Shown here in pieces: positions 30,373 to 39,274 of a DNA stretch of 64,000 nucleotides; within the stretch, counting starts at the first letter, position 1, and every line of letters starts with the position of its first letter. Source of the stretch: Sphingobium sp. B2D3C (GTDB lineage Bacteria; Pseudomonadota; Alphaproteobacteria; Sphingomonadales; Sphingomonadaceae). Both the position numbers and the translations under genes were made by a program. The DNA is taken from contig NZ_JAOQOK010000001.1 in the NCBI RefSeq assembly GCF_025961835.1, positions 62,001 through 126,000 of the forward strand, given 5' to 3'. The notes beneath the pieces were generated by a model, which saw only the letters and a program-made list of their open reading frames with translations, made no database searches and was not told the origin of the DNA.

Positions 30373-30472
30373 GAAAATGCCGCGCCGATCCGGCCCCGGC
30401 TTTGCGTGCCGCCCATCATTCCCCTCCATTGCGCGTGCTATTCGGATAGCACTGTCAATCAGCACCTGTCAG

Positions 30473-30491
30473 TTTTCCGATTGACGGAAAA
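30473..30491. promoter_or_regulatory. candidate IclR operator palindrome
   Basis: Perfect 7-bp inverted repeat TTTTCCG-ATTGA-CGGAAAA in the divergent region between the IclR gene and the HD-domain gene at 30595. Its size and position fit an IclR-family autoregulatory site; binding is inferred. Confidence 0.55.
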
Positions 30492-30594
30492 ACGCAGTGC
30501 AACGTCATGATCCAGATACAAATCTGTTCGCAAATCCGTCAATGGAGTTCACAAAGTCAATTGAAAAGTCTCGGGGCAGACGGGGAGGGATCAC

Positions 30595-31425
30595 ATGCAG
30601 TCGGGAGCAGCGGAGGATATTGTCGGCGGAATCGGGCGGCGTGCGTTCATCGCCTCGCTGGGCGGTGCGGCGGCTGTTGCGGCGATGAGCGCGGAGGCCA
30701 AGGCCGATGCGCTGGAACATGCCCTGGCGGATAATCTTGGTCCGGTGGGGCGCACCTTCCCCACCGTCGCGCAGGTCGATGCGCAGATCCCCACGCGCCA
30801 CTACCGGCGGGGTGTCGGCAATGTCTTCATCGCCGAGCAGGGGACTGTCGACGTGTTGGCGCCCATGCCGGAAAAGCCCAAGCTCGCCGATTTCATTCGC
30901 CTGCGCTTTCAGAGCACGTCTAACCACTGCCTGCAGAGCGCCACGCAGGCGCGCAAGCGCAATATGGATGAGGATATCGTCTTCGCCTGCCTCGTCCATG
31001 ATCTGTCGATGGCAATGATGCGCGCGAATCATGGCTTCTGGAGTGCGCAGCTTTTCGAGCCCTATGTCTCCGAGAAGGTCGCCTTCGCCATCCGGCACCA
31101 TGCCGCGCTGCGCTTCTTCCCGGACGCGGAGACGGGCTACACCTATCCCGATATCTATCGCGAGATGTTCGGCGAGGATTATGTTCCGCCGCCGCATGTG
31201 CAGCGGGAGTTCGCGATGGTCCGCAAGCACCGCTGGTACATGGCGGCCCGCCTTGTGACCGTGAACGATCTCTACGCCTTCGATCCCAATGCGCAGGTCT
31301 CTCTGGACCCGTTCGAGGATGTGATCGGCCGCCATTTCCGTCAGCCCGCAGAGGGCCTCGGCTTCGACAGCAGTCCGAGCGCCCATATGTGGCGGACCTT
31401 GTTCAATCCGGATTCGCCGCTCTGA
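30595..31425 (+). CDS. exported HD-domain protein, PhnZ/MIOX-like putative diiron oxygenase
   Basis: 276 residues. A twin-arginine-like signal (GRRAFIASLGGAAAVAAMSAEAKA) precedes an HD-domain. Possible metal ligands are H111 (SNHCLQSATQA), H135-D136 (LVHDLS), H146 (NHGFWSAQLF), H168 or H169 (AIRHHAALRF) and D225 (VNDLYAF). H111 to H135 is 24 residues and H168 to D225 is 57, similar to my recollection of the mixed-valent diiron oxygenases PhnZ and MIOX, which cleave C-P or C-C bonds. An ordinary phosphohydrolase is the alternative, but a Tat-exported one would be odd. The gene is divergent from IclR and followed by YceI. Confidence 0.7.
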   Translation: MQSGAAEDIVGGIGRRAFIASLGGAAAVAAMSAEAKADALEHALADNLGPVGRTFPTVAQVDAQIPTRHYRRGVGNVFIAEQGTVDVLAPMPEKPKLADFIRLRFQSTSNHCLQSATQARKRNMDEDIVFACLVHDLSMAMMRANHGFWSAQLFEPYVSEKVAFAIRHHAALRFFPDAETGYTYPDIYREMFGEDYVPPPHVQREFAMVRKHRWYMAARLVTVNDLYAFDPNAQVSLDPFEDVIGRHFRQPAEGLGFDSSPSAHMWRTLFNPDSPL

Positions 31426-31473
31426 GCGCCCGATATCCGCACGCCTTTTCTTGACTGGTTGGAGGACCGTGGA

Positions 31474-32127
31474 ATGATGAAAAGAACGAAGATCGCTCTG
31501 GCGACCGCATTGGTGGCTCTGCCGGCCATTCTTGTCGTGGCGCCGCTGGCCGCGCAGAATGAGGCGCAATTGCCCGGGCAGAAGGATGTCAGCCGGGTCG
31601 CAGCCGGCACCTACAAGGCCGATGCCGGCCACACGCTCGTCGGCTGGCGCGCCAACCACTTCGGCTTCAACGACTATTTCGGCATTTTTGGGGACATCAC
31701 CGGCACACTGGAGATCGATCCGGCCAAGCTCTCCGCCGCGAAGGTGGATGTGTCCATTCCGGTCGCGCGCGTGGTGACGGCCAGTGCTGGCCTCAACGGC
31801 CATTTGCTGCGCGCCGGCAAGGATGGCGGCAAACCGGACTTTTTCGGCCCAGATCCGGCGCCCGCGCGCTTCGTCTCCACCAGCGTCGTCGCGACGAGCG
31901 CCACCGCCGCGAAGATCACCGGCGACCTGACGCTTAATGGCGTGACCAGGCCGGTTGTGCTGCAGGCAGAGTTCACCGGAGCGGGCAAGCATCCCTATAA
32001 CGGCAAGGCGACGCTCGGCTTTGAGGCGACGGCGGCGATCAAGCGGTCGGACTTCGGCATGACCTATGCGATCCCCATCGTCTCCGACCAGGTCGAACTG
32101 ACGATCAGCGCGGCCTTCGAGAAGTAG
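31474..32127 (+). CDS. YceI family periplasmic protein
   Basis: 217 residues with a signal peptide (MKRTKIALATALVALPAILVVAPLAAQ) and the YceI lipocalin-like fold: GTYKADAGHTLVGWRANHFGFNDYFGIFG, LDPAKLSAAKVDVSIP-type strands, and ITGDLTLNGVTRPVVLQAEF. YceI proteins bind polyisoprenoid or other lipids, and some act with cytochromes. The start is the ATG at 31474 with GGAGG about 8 nt upstream; the TTG frame at 31459 is not used. It lies 48 nt after the HD-domain gene and is probably cotranscribed. Confidence 0.9.
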   Translation: MMKRTKIALATALVALPAILVVAPLAAQNEAQLPGQKDVSRVAAGTYKADAGHTLVGWRANHFGFNDYFGIFGDITGTLEIDPAKLSAAKVDVSIPVARVVTASAGLNGHLLRAGKDGGKPDFFGPDPAPARFVSTSVVATSATAAKITGDLTLNGVTRPVVLQAEFTGAGKHPYNGKATLGFEATAAIKRSDFGMTYAIPIVSDQVELTISAAFEK

Positions 32128-32246
32128 GTCGCGCCAGCGCTCAGCGGCGGTTCAGCTTGCCGGTGCTAGTGCGGCGGCATGAACTCCGGGGATGAGCGTG
32201 GGGCGGCCGCAGCGCTGACGATCCGGCGCGCCAGTGCAGGCGCGCC

Positions 32247-34334
32247 GTGACCGCACCCCCGCACCTGCCGCCCTCTGGCGATCCTCGCCCTGCCGTTCCG
32301 CAGGCCGCCCGCCGGCGCCGCCCGCTGCTTTGGGTCGCGCTGGCTGTGCCGCTGCTCGGCTGGGCGGGGCTGGCCGCCGGTCTTGGCACCACGCTGCTGC
32401 GCGAGCCGATCGAGCGCCGGGCGAGCGCCGCGCTGGGCCGTGCCGTCGCGATCGATGGCGATGTCCGCCTGCTGGTGACGCCTTTCTCCCTGCAACTGGC
32501 TGCGGACGATGTGCGCATCGCCAATGCCGGTTGGGCGCAGGCGCCCGATCTGCTCAATGTCCGCGCTCTGACGGCGCGCTTCTCCACATTCGATCTGCTG
32601 ATCGGGCGCTCCGGCCCGCGTGCGCTCGGATTGCGCGGCGGCACGCTTGATCTGGAGCGGCAGGCGAGTACGGGCTCCGCCAATTGGAAACTCGGCGGCA
32701 AGGACGGTCTGTTTGCCGTCGCAGGCGTGCAGCGGGTGGACGCGGACGATGTCGTACTGCGTTATCGGGACGAGCGTGACGGGATCGAGAGCTGGCTCAA
32801 GCTGGTCGGCAGCGGTCCGGGCGCGGTGCGTTTCGCCGGGCGAGCCAGCCTTGCCGGTGATGCCTTCCACATGAATGGCTCCAGCAACTCCGCCGAAGGG
32901 CAACCGTTCCGCTTTGCCCTGCGCGCAGGCTCGGAGACACTGGACCTGCGGCTGGAAGGGGAAAGCGACAGTCCGTTCCGGCTGGCCGGGGCGGACCTGC
33001 GCGTAGCAGCGCGCGGGCCCGACCTTGCGGCGCTGGCGGCACTGGCCCGCATCGATCTTCCGGCGGCGCCCTCCTTTTCGCTGACGGCCCGGCTCGCGCA
33101 GCGGCGTGGCGGCTGGCATTTCAGTCGCATCGCAGGGCAGCTTGGCGAGACCGATCTCAGCGGCAGCCTGACGCTCGATCAACGCGGCGCTCGTCCCCGT
33201 ATCGTGGCCTCTCTGGCGTCTAATGCCCTGCATTTGGCGGACGGCATGGCTGTGTTGGGGCTGCGCGCGGCGACGTCCCCATTCGATAGCGAAGGCCCTC
33301 AGCTCGTCGCTTCATTGCTGCCGGATGCCACCCTGTCTCCCGAGGCGCTGCGCAGTTTCGATGCCGTGGTCGACTATAAGGCCGAGCAGATCGAGGGCGT
33401 CGGGGACGCGGCCTCCGCGCTCAAGCCCGCGCATCTCGCCATGCGGCTCGCGCTGATCGATGGGCGGTTCATGCTGTCGCCGGCCAGTGTCGATCTCGCC
33501 GGCGGGTTCGTCTCATCGGATATCTACATTGATGCCCGATCCGGCCCGGCGCTTGCCCGCTATGATATTCGCCTCTCGCCGACGCCGATGGGGCCGCTGC
33601 TGACCGGTTGGGGCCTCGCCCCGCGCGAGACGACGGCGCTGGCGCGCGGGCGCATCCAACTGAGCGGGCGCGGCGAGACCCTGCGCGAGACGCTCGGTCA
33701 TGCCGACGGCCGCATCGCCCTGGTGCTGCCGGCCGGGCGCGTGGGCATCGCGCGGGCAAGCGCCTCGGAGCTGGATATGACCAATCTGCGTGCTGCGATG
33801 TTCGGCACGCGTAGCGGCAACGGGGTGGATTCGGCGGGAGGCATATTCTGGGGCCTCGGTCAGCGCCTCGGGATCGGCGGCGATAAGGCGGCGGTAGATG
33901 ACGCGACCCACCTCAATTGCGGGCTGATCGCCTTTTCGGTGCGCGACGGGCTGGCGACGGCCGACCCGATCCTGATCGATACCGATGGTCATGTCGTCAC
34001 CGGGCGCGGCGAGTTCGATCTGCGCGGCGAGCGGCTCGATCTGCGCTTGCAGGCGCAGGGCAAGAGCCGCGAATGGTTCGGTCGCCCCTCGCCGATCCTG
34101 ATCGGCGGCACGCTGGCCACGCCGACCGTGCTGCGCGAGCCGGTCGACCTGTTCCGGCCCCAGCGCCTGTTCGGCTTGTCCATGATGCTGCCGGATGTGC
34201 GGGCCATCTTCGGTTTTGTCGACCCGGACGAAGCGCAGGCGCCGGCTTGCGGGACGCTGCTGCGCGGCGGAGCGACGGCCGACGCGGCGGCGGCTGGACC
34301 GGCGCCGAAGCCTGCGGAACTGGCCTTGCGCTAA
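32247..34334 (+). CDS. AsmA family protein
   Basis: 695 residues. One N-terminal membrane helix (PLLWVALAVPLLGWAGLAAGL) is followed by AsmA features: LGRAVAIDGDVRLLVTPFSLQLAADDVRIANAGWAQAPDLLNVRALTARF at the front and the C-terminal block HLNCGLIAFSVRDGLATADPILIDTDGHVVTGRGEFDLRGERLDLRLQAQGK. The family spans the periplasm and takes part in phospholipid transport to, and assembly of, the outer membrane. Start is a GTG at 32247. It meets the next gene tail to tail with a 4-nt overlap. Confidence 0.88.
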   Translation: MTAPPHLPPSGDPRPAVPQAARRRRPLLWVALAVPLLGWAGLAAGLGTTLLREPIERRASAALGRAVAIDGDVRLLVTPFSLQLAADDVRIANAGWAQAPDLLNVRALTARFSTFDLLIGRSGPRALGLRGGTLDLERQASTGSANWKLGGKDGLFAVAGVQRVDADDVVLRYRDERDGIESWLKLVGSGPGAVRFAGRASLAGDAFHMNGSSNSAEGQPFRFALRAGSETLDLRLEGESDSPFRLAGADLRVAARGPDLAALAALARIDLPAAPSFSLTARLAQRRGGWHFSRIAGQLGETDLSGSLTLDQRGARPRIVASLASNALHLADGMAVLGLRAATSPFDSEGPQLVASLLPDATLSPEALRSFDAVVDYKAEQIEGVGDAASALKPAHLAMRLALIDGRFMLSPASVDLAGGFVSSDIYIDARSGPALARYDIRLSPTPMGPLLTGWGLAPRETTALARGRIQLSGRGETLRETLGHADGRIALVLPAGRVGIARASASELDMTNLRAAMFGTRSGNGVDSAGGIFWGLGQRLGIGGDKAAVDDATHLNCGLIAFSVRDGLATADPILIDTDGHVVTGRGEFDLRGERLDLRLQAQGKSREWFGRPSPILIGGTLATPTVLREPVDLFRPQRLFGLSMMLPDVRAIFGFVDPDEAQAPACGTLLRGGATADAAAAGPAPKPAELALR

Positions 34335-34795
34335 GCGGGCGGGGCGGCTTCGGCGTGGCGCCGGTCCGCCAGCCAGAGCGACAGGCCGGTCAGGCCGTGC
34401 AACAGAACGATCATCGTGAGCAGGAAGAAGGTGGCGCTGACAAAGCGCGGGAGGAGCAAGAACTCGACCGCGCATAAAAGGAACACCGCCATGGTGAGCA
34501 GCAGATTGGCGATGGAGGATGCCCCGCGCCGCGTCGATCGCACCACCTCGACCAGCAGGAAGACGATCGTGAGCAGCAACAGCATGTCACCCCAGTTCAG
34601 CATCAGCATTACGCCTGAGAGCATGGGCAGCGTGAAGGCCTCGCCCCGCATCACGGCGGCCAGCGCCGGCTCGGTCTGATCCGGCTGCGGCGCGCCGGCG
34701 AACAGCGCCACCAGATTGTAGATCAGCACCGGAATGAGCAGCAACGGGAAGCTGTTGAGCAGGTCTACGGCCCGGCGATTGTTGCGGTCGTCCAT
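34331..34795 (-). CDS. small integral membrane protein
   Basis: 154 residues, four predicted membrane helices: LLNSFPLLLIPVLIYNLVALFAG, LPMLSGVMLMLNWGDMLLLLTIVFLLVEVV, IANLLLTMAVFLLCAVEFLLL and TFFLLTMIVLLHGLTGLSLWL. No catalytic motif. The composition and layout are like conserved sphingomonad membrane proteins of unknown function. Convergent with AsmA, 4-nt overlap. Confidence 0.8.
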   Translation of the reverse strand: MDDRNNRRAVDLLNSFPLLLIPVLIYNLVALFAGAPQPDQTEPALAAVMRGEAFTLPMLSGVMLMLNWGDMLLLLTIVFLLVEVVRSTRRGASSIANLLLTMAVFLLCAVEFLLLPRFVSATFFLLTMIVLLHGLTGLSLWLADRRHAEAAPPA

Positions 34796-34894
34796 GCGGT
34801 CTCTCCCTCAGGCTCGCCAGCATGGGACTTTTGCGGCACAAAGGCCAGAGCCGCCGGCACTGGACGCACGGGCGGAATGGAGAGGGGAGAGAGC

Positions 34895-35350
34895 ATGAGG
34901 ATTTTTGCGCGTATTCCGGCCATCGCGGCGCTGTTAATTGCCATGACCATGGTCACCAGCTTGGGGCATGCGCAGGTCGCGGCCTCGGCCGAGGCGCAGC
35001 AGGCGATGCTCGCCAGCCCGGACCCAAAGCTCGCCGCCAACAAGAAGCTCGTTTACGACATGTATCGCCATATCGTGCAGGGTGGCCATGCCGATCTGGT
35101 CGAGCGCTTCTTCACGCCGGAATATATCCAGCATAATCCCAATGTCGCCTCGGGCCGGGATGCGCTGGCGGCCTTCCTGCGCGGCTCACGCCCCGCCCGC
35201 CCGATTTCGCCGACTATCACGCTGCCGATCATCAGGATCGTAGCAGAGGGCGATTATGTGCTGGTGATGAGCGAGCGTCCGATGAAGGACGAGGCGGGCA
35301 AGCCCTATGTCACGAGCTGGTTCGATGTGTACCGGATCGAAAACGCCTGA
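34895..35350 (+). CDS. exported SnoaL-like (NTF2 fold) protein, C-terminus frameshifted
   Basis: 151 residues. Signal peptide (IFARIPAIAALLIAMTMVTSLGHAQ), then a SnoaL/predicted ester-cyclase domain: KLVYDMYRHIVQGGHADLVERFFTPEYIQHNPNVASGRDALAAFL and YVTSWFDVYRIENA. The family normally continues with a sequence like GKIAEHWDP; here the next frame reads LIAEHWDPALKSAAMLKFDPNEMGK to a stop at 35424. A single-base deletion near 35345-35350 would therefore explain the early stop. Start is the ATG at 34895, preceded by GGAGAGGGGAGAG. The protein may still fold but lacks its last strand. Confidence 0.8.
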   Translation: MRIFARIPAIAALLIAMTMVTSLGHAQVAASAEAQQAMLASPDPKLAANKKLVYDMYRHIVQGGHADLVERFFTPEYIQHNPNVASGRDALAAFLRGSRPARPISPTITLPIIRIVAEGDYVLVMSERPMKDEAGKPYVTSWFDVYRIENA

Positions 35351-35489
35351 TCGCCGAACATTGGGACCCGGCACTCAAAAGCGCGGCGATGCTGAAGTTT
35401 GATCCCAATGAGATGGGGAAGTGAGCTGTCGTGTGGTTATGACGTCGGCTCCACGGCAAAACATCGCGCCATGCTAGGAGCGGCCGATC

Positions 35490-35936
35490 TTACGCCGGGG
35501 ACGACGGTACGGACTGGCACGTCATCCTGGTTCCGGCGACTGTCACGACCGCTCTTTCTTCCGCTTCCATGGGCGTCACGATTGACTGGCCTTTCCACGT
35601 GAAGGTGAAATCGAGTGGACCTTCGAGGCGGCAAATGGCGCCCTTACCTTGCGTTGCGCACATGTTGGTCAGTCGCTTGTAATCTTCGACAGTCGCTGGC
35701 TCGACAGGACTCACGCTGAGTCCAGTGCTGACGGTTCCGCCAAAAATGAAACGTTGGCCGAAGTTTGCCGCATTGGCCGTCCATGTCGTCAATCCATCCG
35801 GCGAGGCGGGCTTGTCCACGCCGATATTGGCTGCAAGTCGGGCACAAAAATCCCCTTGGTGAGCATCGCGAGATTGCGCTGCTCCCGCACTTGCCAAGAG
35901 GAGCAGAGCGCCGACCCTCAAGCCTGAGTTCCCCAT
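35490..35936 (-). CDS. small secreted protein of unknown function
   Basis: 148 residues from the ATG at 35936; the open frame to 36119 extends over non-coding-looking sequence. It has a signal peptide (MGNSGLRVGALLLLASAGAAQ) and two later cysteines (NMCATQ, AICRLEG) that could form a disulfide with the early FCARL cysteine. No known domain is recognised. It follows the apbE operon on the same strand after 143 nt. Confidence 0.7.
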   Translation of the reverse strand: MGNSGLRVGALLLLASAGAAQSRDAHQGDFCARLAANIGVDKPASPDGLTTWTANAANFGQRFIFGGTVSTGLSVSPVEPATVEDYKRLTNMCATQGKGAICRLEGPLDFTFTWKGQSIVTPMEAEERAVVTVAGTRMTCQSVPSSPA

Positions 35937-36079
35937 CCTGGCACCTTTCCACCTCATGTCATGCCACTGGAGCTTCGACAGAATGACGGGCGGTGCGTCA
36001 AGACAGTATCGGTGAAGGAGCGGCGCGCGGATGGGCCCCCGAGCGCCAGTCAATGCGGCGTAGGCGCTCGCAGAGTGTC

Positions 36080-37066
36080 TTAATCTGCCAGCATCTCCGC
36101 CAGCGCAGGGCTGATCCATTCACGGGTCGTCGCGCCGTCCTGGGCGAGCATGTGGACGGCCAGACCCTCGCGGATCGCTAGCGCGGCGCCAGCGTGGAGT
36201 CCGAGCACGGTGAGCGCGCTGGCCCAGGCGTCGGCATCCATGGCGCGGGCGTGGAGGACGCTAACCGAGGCGACGCCGTTCTCCACCCGCCGCCCGGTGC
36301 GCGGATCGAGCGTGTGGGCGCCGCGCACATAATTGCCGGAGGTCGCGACGGCCAGTTGATGCAGGGCGATGCGGATCGGCCGGGCGCGCATGGACGGCGG
36401 AATTTCAAGGTCGACCCACCACGGGTCGCCATCCGGACGCATCCCGCGGCCCACCAGTTCGCCGCCCACCTCGACAAGGCAATGCGCCACGCCGCGCTCG
36501 GCCAGCAGGTCCGCCACGGCATCGACGGCATAGCCCTTGGCGATGCCGGAGAGGTCCAGCCAGAGGCCGCCCGGCTGACGCAACCGGCGGGTCGTGGGCT
36601 CGAACGCGAGGCGTCGCCAGCCCGATTGGGCTAGCGCCTGCGCAAGGGCTTCGTCCGTCGGTTTGCTTTGCATGGGGTTTGGCCCCAGCCCATAGAGCTC
36701 CGTCAAGCGCCCGATGGCCGGATCGAACGCGCCGTCGGTACGCTCGGCAAGAGCGAGGCCGGTCGCCATCACGGCGGCAAAGTCGGCGGACAAGGTGGTC
36801 CACTGCCCAGCGGGCGCCGCGCCGAAGCAGCTGAGGGCGGAATCCGGCGCCCAATGGCTCATATCCGCCACGATGGCATCGAGCCGTGCCTGCACATCCT
36901 CCTTGAGCGCATCGGCATCCACGTTGCGCGGGGCGCAGAAGCGCACCCGCCAGATGGTGCCCATGGTTTCACCGCCAATCTCCCGCACCGGCGCGCCCGG
37001 GTCGATCCCGGCGAGGGCGCCGGACTGGATCGGGGGCACGACGATGCGCGGGACGGCGCCGAGCAT
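36080..37066 (-). CDS. apbE: FAD:protein FMN transferase (ApbE)
   Basis: 328 residues. Attaches FMN covalently to a threonine or serine of periplasmic flavoproteins. Motifs: GGETMGTIWRVRF near the front, DAFDPAIG-type segment DGAFDPAIGRLTELYGLG, LDLSGIAKGYAVDAVADLL, GNYVRGAHTLDPRTGRRV and the metal-binding AMDADAWASALTVLG. No clear lipoprotein signal is seen. It starts 2 nt after the DUF4198 stop and is part of the PepSY-DUF2271-DUF4198-ApbE operon, which is commonly linked to iron reduction and uptake. Confidence 0.93.
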   Translation of the reverse strand: MLGAVPRIVVPPIQSGALAGIDPGAPVREIGGETMGTIWRVRFCAPRNVDADALKEDVQARLDAIVADMSHWAPDSALSCFGAAPAGQWTTLSADFAAVMATGLALAERTDGAFDPAIGRLTELYGLGPNPMQSKPTDEALAQALAQSGWRRLAFEPTTRRLRQPGGLWLDLSGIAKGYAVDAVADLLAERGVAHCLVEVGGELVGRGMRPDGDPWWVDLEIPPSMRARPIRIALHQLAVATSGNYVRGAHTLDPRTGRRVENGVASVSVLHARAMDADAWASALTVLGLHAGAALAIREGLAVHMLAQDGATTREWISPALAEMLAD

Positions 37067-37068
37067 GG

Positions 37069-37917
37069 TCAGGGTGCCATCACTTCCAGCGTGGCGGTGT
37101 AGCTCATCCGCCGCGCCGTGACGCGCGGGGTCGCCGGCTTGTCGTCGCTCAGCGAGGCATTGAGCCAGATCATGCCCGCCATCGGCCAGTTCACCGCGGC
37201 CACGCCGTCGGCATCGGTCGTTACCTCGAACACGCCTTCATTATCGCGATAGCGCTTGCCGCCCGGCACCAGCGTGACCTTGAGGCCAGCCGCCGGTTGA
37301 CCATCGACCAGGAAGCGCAGCTTGGCCGGCTCATCCTGTACCAGCTCGGCCGGATGAGTGATCGGCACCATTTCGAGGCCCTTGCCCAGCGGCTTGATGG
37401 CGCTCGGCTCGCCCTTGGTGGCGAAGAACTCGTTGCGGCCGCTGGTTTCGGTCAGCTTGAGGTCAGTCGCATTGGCCGGAATCTCTGCGACGCTGCTCAC
37501 CTGATTGGCGGGAGCCTGTGCGCCCGGTGCTGGCGGCGGTCCGCGCCGTCCACCCAGGCGCCACTCCACGCCATCGACCTTGAACGTGCCCATCACGCCC
37601 GATTGCGCGCTGCCGATGCGCCAGGTGCCCGGCTGGTCGAGCTGCACGTCGAACACGGAGCGATAGCGCCCGGTTGCGGCATTCTTGATCTCCGCCTCGC
37701 TGCCGTCTGGGCGCCATGCTTTCACGCTGTCGAGCCGCATGGCATTATGATCGGCATAAAAGAGGTCGTTGGAGCTGGCCGCATCCACCGTCACCCACGG
37801 GTCTTCGCCCGAGAAGATGGTGCCGGAGGGGAGCAGCCACTGGCGGTGAGCATTGGCGGGCATCGCCGTGGCAGCGATCAACGCGGCGGCGGCAAGCAGA
37901 GCGGTCTTGATGCGCAT
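37069..37917 (-). CDS. exported DUF4198 protein
   Basis: 282 residues with a signal peptide (ALLAAAALIAATAMPANAHRQWLLP); the mature protein starts with AHRQWLLPS, a typical DUF4198 start with a possible metal-binding N-terminal histidine. DUF4198 is a periplasmic Ig-like family tied to nickel, cobalt or iron uptake loci. It sits 30 nt after the DUF2271 gene and 2 nt before apbE. Confidence 0.88.
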   Translation of the reverse strand: MRIKTALLAAAALIAATAMPANAHRQWLLPSGTIFSGEDPWVTVDAASSNDLFYADHNAMRLDSVKAWRPDGSEAEIKNAATGRYRSVFDVQLDQPGTWRIGSAQSGVMGTFKVDGVEWRLGGRRGPPPAPGAQAPANQVSSVAEIPANATDLKLTETSGRNEFFATKGEPSAIKPLGKGLEMVPITHPAELVQDEPAKLRFLVDGQPAAGLKVTLVPGGKRYRDNEGVFEVTTDADGVAAVNWPMAGMIWLNASLSDDKPATPRVTARRMSYTATLEVMAP

Positions 37918-37947
37918 GGGGTCGTGGCCTTTCGGGTCTTGGAAAGC

Positions 37948-38424
37948 TCAGCGAGCGGAAATGGTGATGGCGCCCAATTCGGACTTGCCGGTGGCGGAAC
38001 CGCCCTTGGCGGGCACCTGCAGCGGAATGGAGACGATCTCGCGGCCGCCGGTCTCGCGCGCGGCTTCCACGTAGAGCGTATACTGGCCCGGCTTGAGCGT
38101 GGCGGGCAGGGCGATCTTGTGGGTGCCCGGTGCGCGGGTGGCGCTGCTCACGCCATCGGCGGGCAGCTTGAGGCTGCGGCCGCCCTTCCGCCACCAGGTG
38201 CGCAGATCGGAGAGCCACTTCGTGCCAGGCTCGCGGCCCTGCAGCTTGACGTCATACCAGACAAAGATGGTCTGCGCGCCGCCGCCGCCGGTCGGCTCGA
38301 CCCATGCCGCGACATAGGGGCGGTGATATTCGGCGACATTGAGGCGGGGAATGGTCACGCTGATCGTGCCGGCCGTGGCAGGCGTGGCGACGAGACCGGC
38401 AAGGACGAGGGAAGTCTTCTTCAT
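37948..38424 (-). CDS. exported DUF2271 protein
   Basis: 158 residues from the ATG at 38424, with a short signal (MKKTSLVLAGLVATPATA) and the DUF2271 core: PYVAAWVEPTGGGGAQTIFVWYDVKLQGREPGTKWLSDLRTWWRKGG and YTLYVEAARETGGREIVSIPLQVP. The family is a periplasmic partner of ApbE and PepSY proteins, probably the flavinylated or haem-interacting component; I cannot point to a flavinylation motif. The longer frame upstream to 38760 overlaps the PepSY gene and is a shadow. Confidence 0.87.
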   Translation of the reverse strand: MKKTSLVLAGLVATPATAGTISVTIPRLNVAEYHRPYVAAWVEPTGGGGAQTIFVWYDVKLQGREPGTKWLSDLRTWWRKGGRSLKLPADGVSSATRAPGTHKIALPATLKPGQYTLYVEAARETGGREIVSIPLQVPAKGGSATGKSELGAITISAR

Positions 38425-38438
38425 GGGAGAGCGGGTCC

Positions 38439-39197
38439 TCAGTGAATGAACAGCAGGGCGATGACGAGCGGGATGAGCAGCCCCAGCCCGACCAGCGGCC
38501 AGGTAGAGGGCCGGTGCCGGGCGTGAAGCTGGAGCAGCAGCAGGCCGGTGAGGGTGAAGACGATGCAGGCGACAGCGAAGATGTCGATGAACCAGCTCCA
38601 CATGCCGCCGGTGTTGCGGCCCTTGTGCAGATCGTTGAAGTAGGAAATCCAGCCGCGATCGGTGCGCTCGGCCGTCACGGCGCCGGTCGCGCGATCGATG
38701 GTGATCCACGCATCGCTGCCGGGGCCGGGCAGGGCGACATAGACCTCCTCGTCCGACCATTCCGCCGCGCGTCCGGTCGCGTCGAGTGAGACCGCCTCAC
38801 CCAGATGCGCCGCGACCGGCGCGGGGAGCGGCGCTTCCGCTGAGGCAGGCGTCGCCTCGATCTGGGCGAGCAGGGCGGGCGGCAAGGTGGCCGTGCGCTC
38901 CTCGACCTTCGGCGCGGCGCCGATGGAGTCGGCGTGGTTGAGCGTGATGCCGGTGATGGCGAACAGCATCATGCCGATCAGCGAGATCGCCGCGCTGATC
39001 CAGTGCCAGCTATGCAATTGCTTGAGCCAGAAGGCGCGCGCCTTGCGCTTGCCCGGGGCCTTCTGCGCGGGCCGTGCGGCGCTGGAGGGAGATGCCAACA
39101 CGGACGCCCCGCGCGCGATGGCTGCCGCCCCGCCGGCTGCCGACGCTGCCGCTACCGGCTCATCCGCCCGCTGCCTGTCCACCCGCTGTCCGTCCAC
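38439..39197 (-). CDS. PepSY-associated transmembrane protein
   Basis: 252 residues. Helix 1 in FWLKQLHSWHWISAAISLIGMMLFAITGITLNH carries the conserved HSWHW/NH histidines of PepSY-TM proteins that bind haem b. A periplasmic PepSY domain with EVYVALPGPGSDAWITIDRATGAVTAERTDRGWISYFNDLHKGRNTG follows, then two C-terminal helices. It probably passes electrons from the inner membrane to the flavinylated periplasmic partners. First gene of the four-gene operon; a Fur-like box lies about 78 nt upstream. Confidence 0.9.
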   Translation of the reverse strand: MDGQRVDRQRADEPVAAASAAGGAAAIARGASVLASPSSAARPAQKAPGKRKARAFWLKQLHSWHWISAAISLIGMMLFAITGITLNHADSIGAAPKVEERTATLPPALLAQIEATPASAEAPLPAPVAAHLGEAVSLDATGRAAEWSDEEVYVALPGPGSDAWITIDRATGAVTAERTDRGWISYFNDLHKGRNTGGMWSWFIDIFAVACIVFTLTGLLLLQLHARHRPSTWPLVGLGLLIPLVIALLFIH

Positions 39198-39274
39198 ATG
39201 CCCCCCGACGATGATTGGCGACGCGCAGCGATCAGCCTGCGCGAATCATGTTCGAGCGCCTCCATTGCATATAT

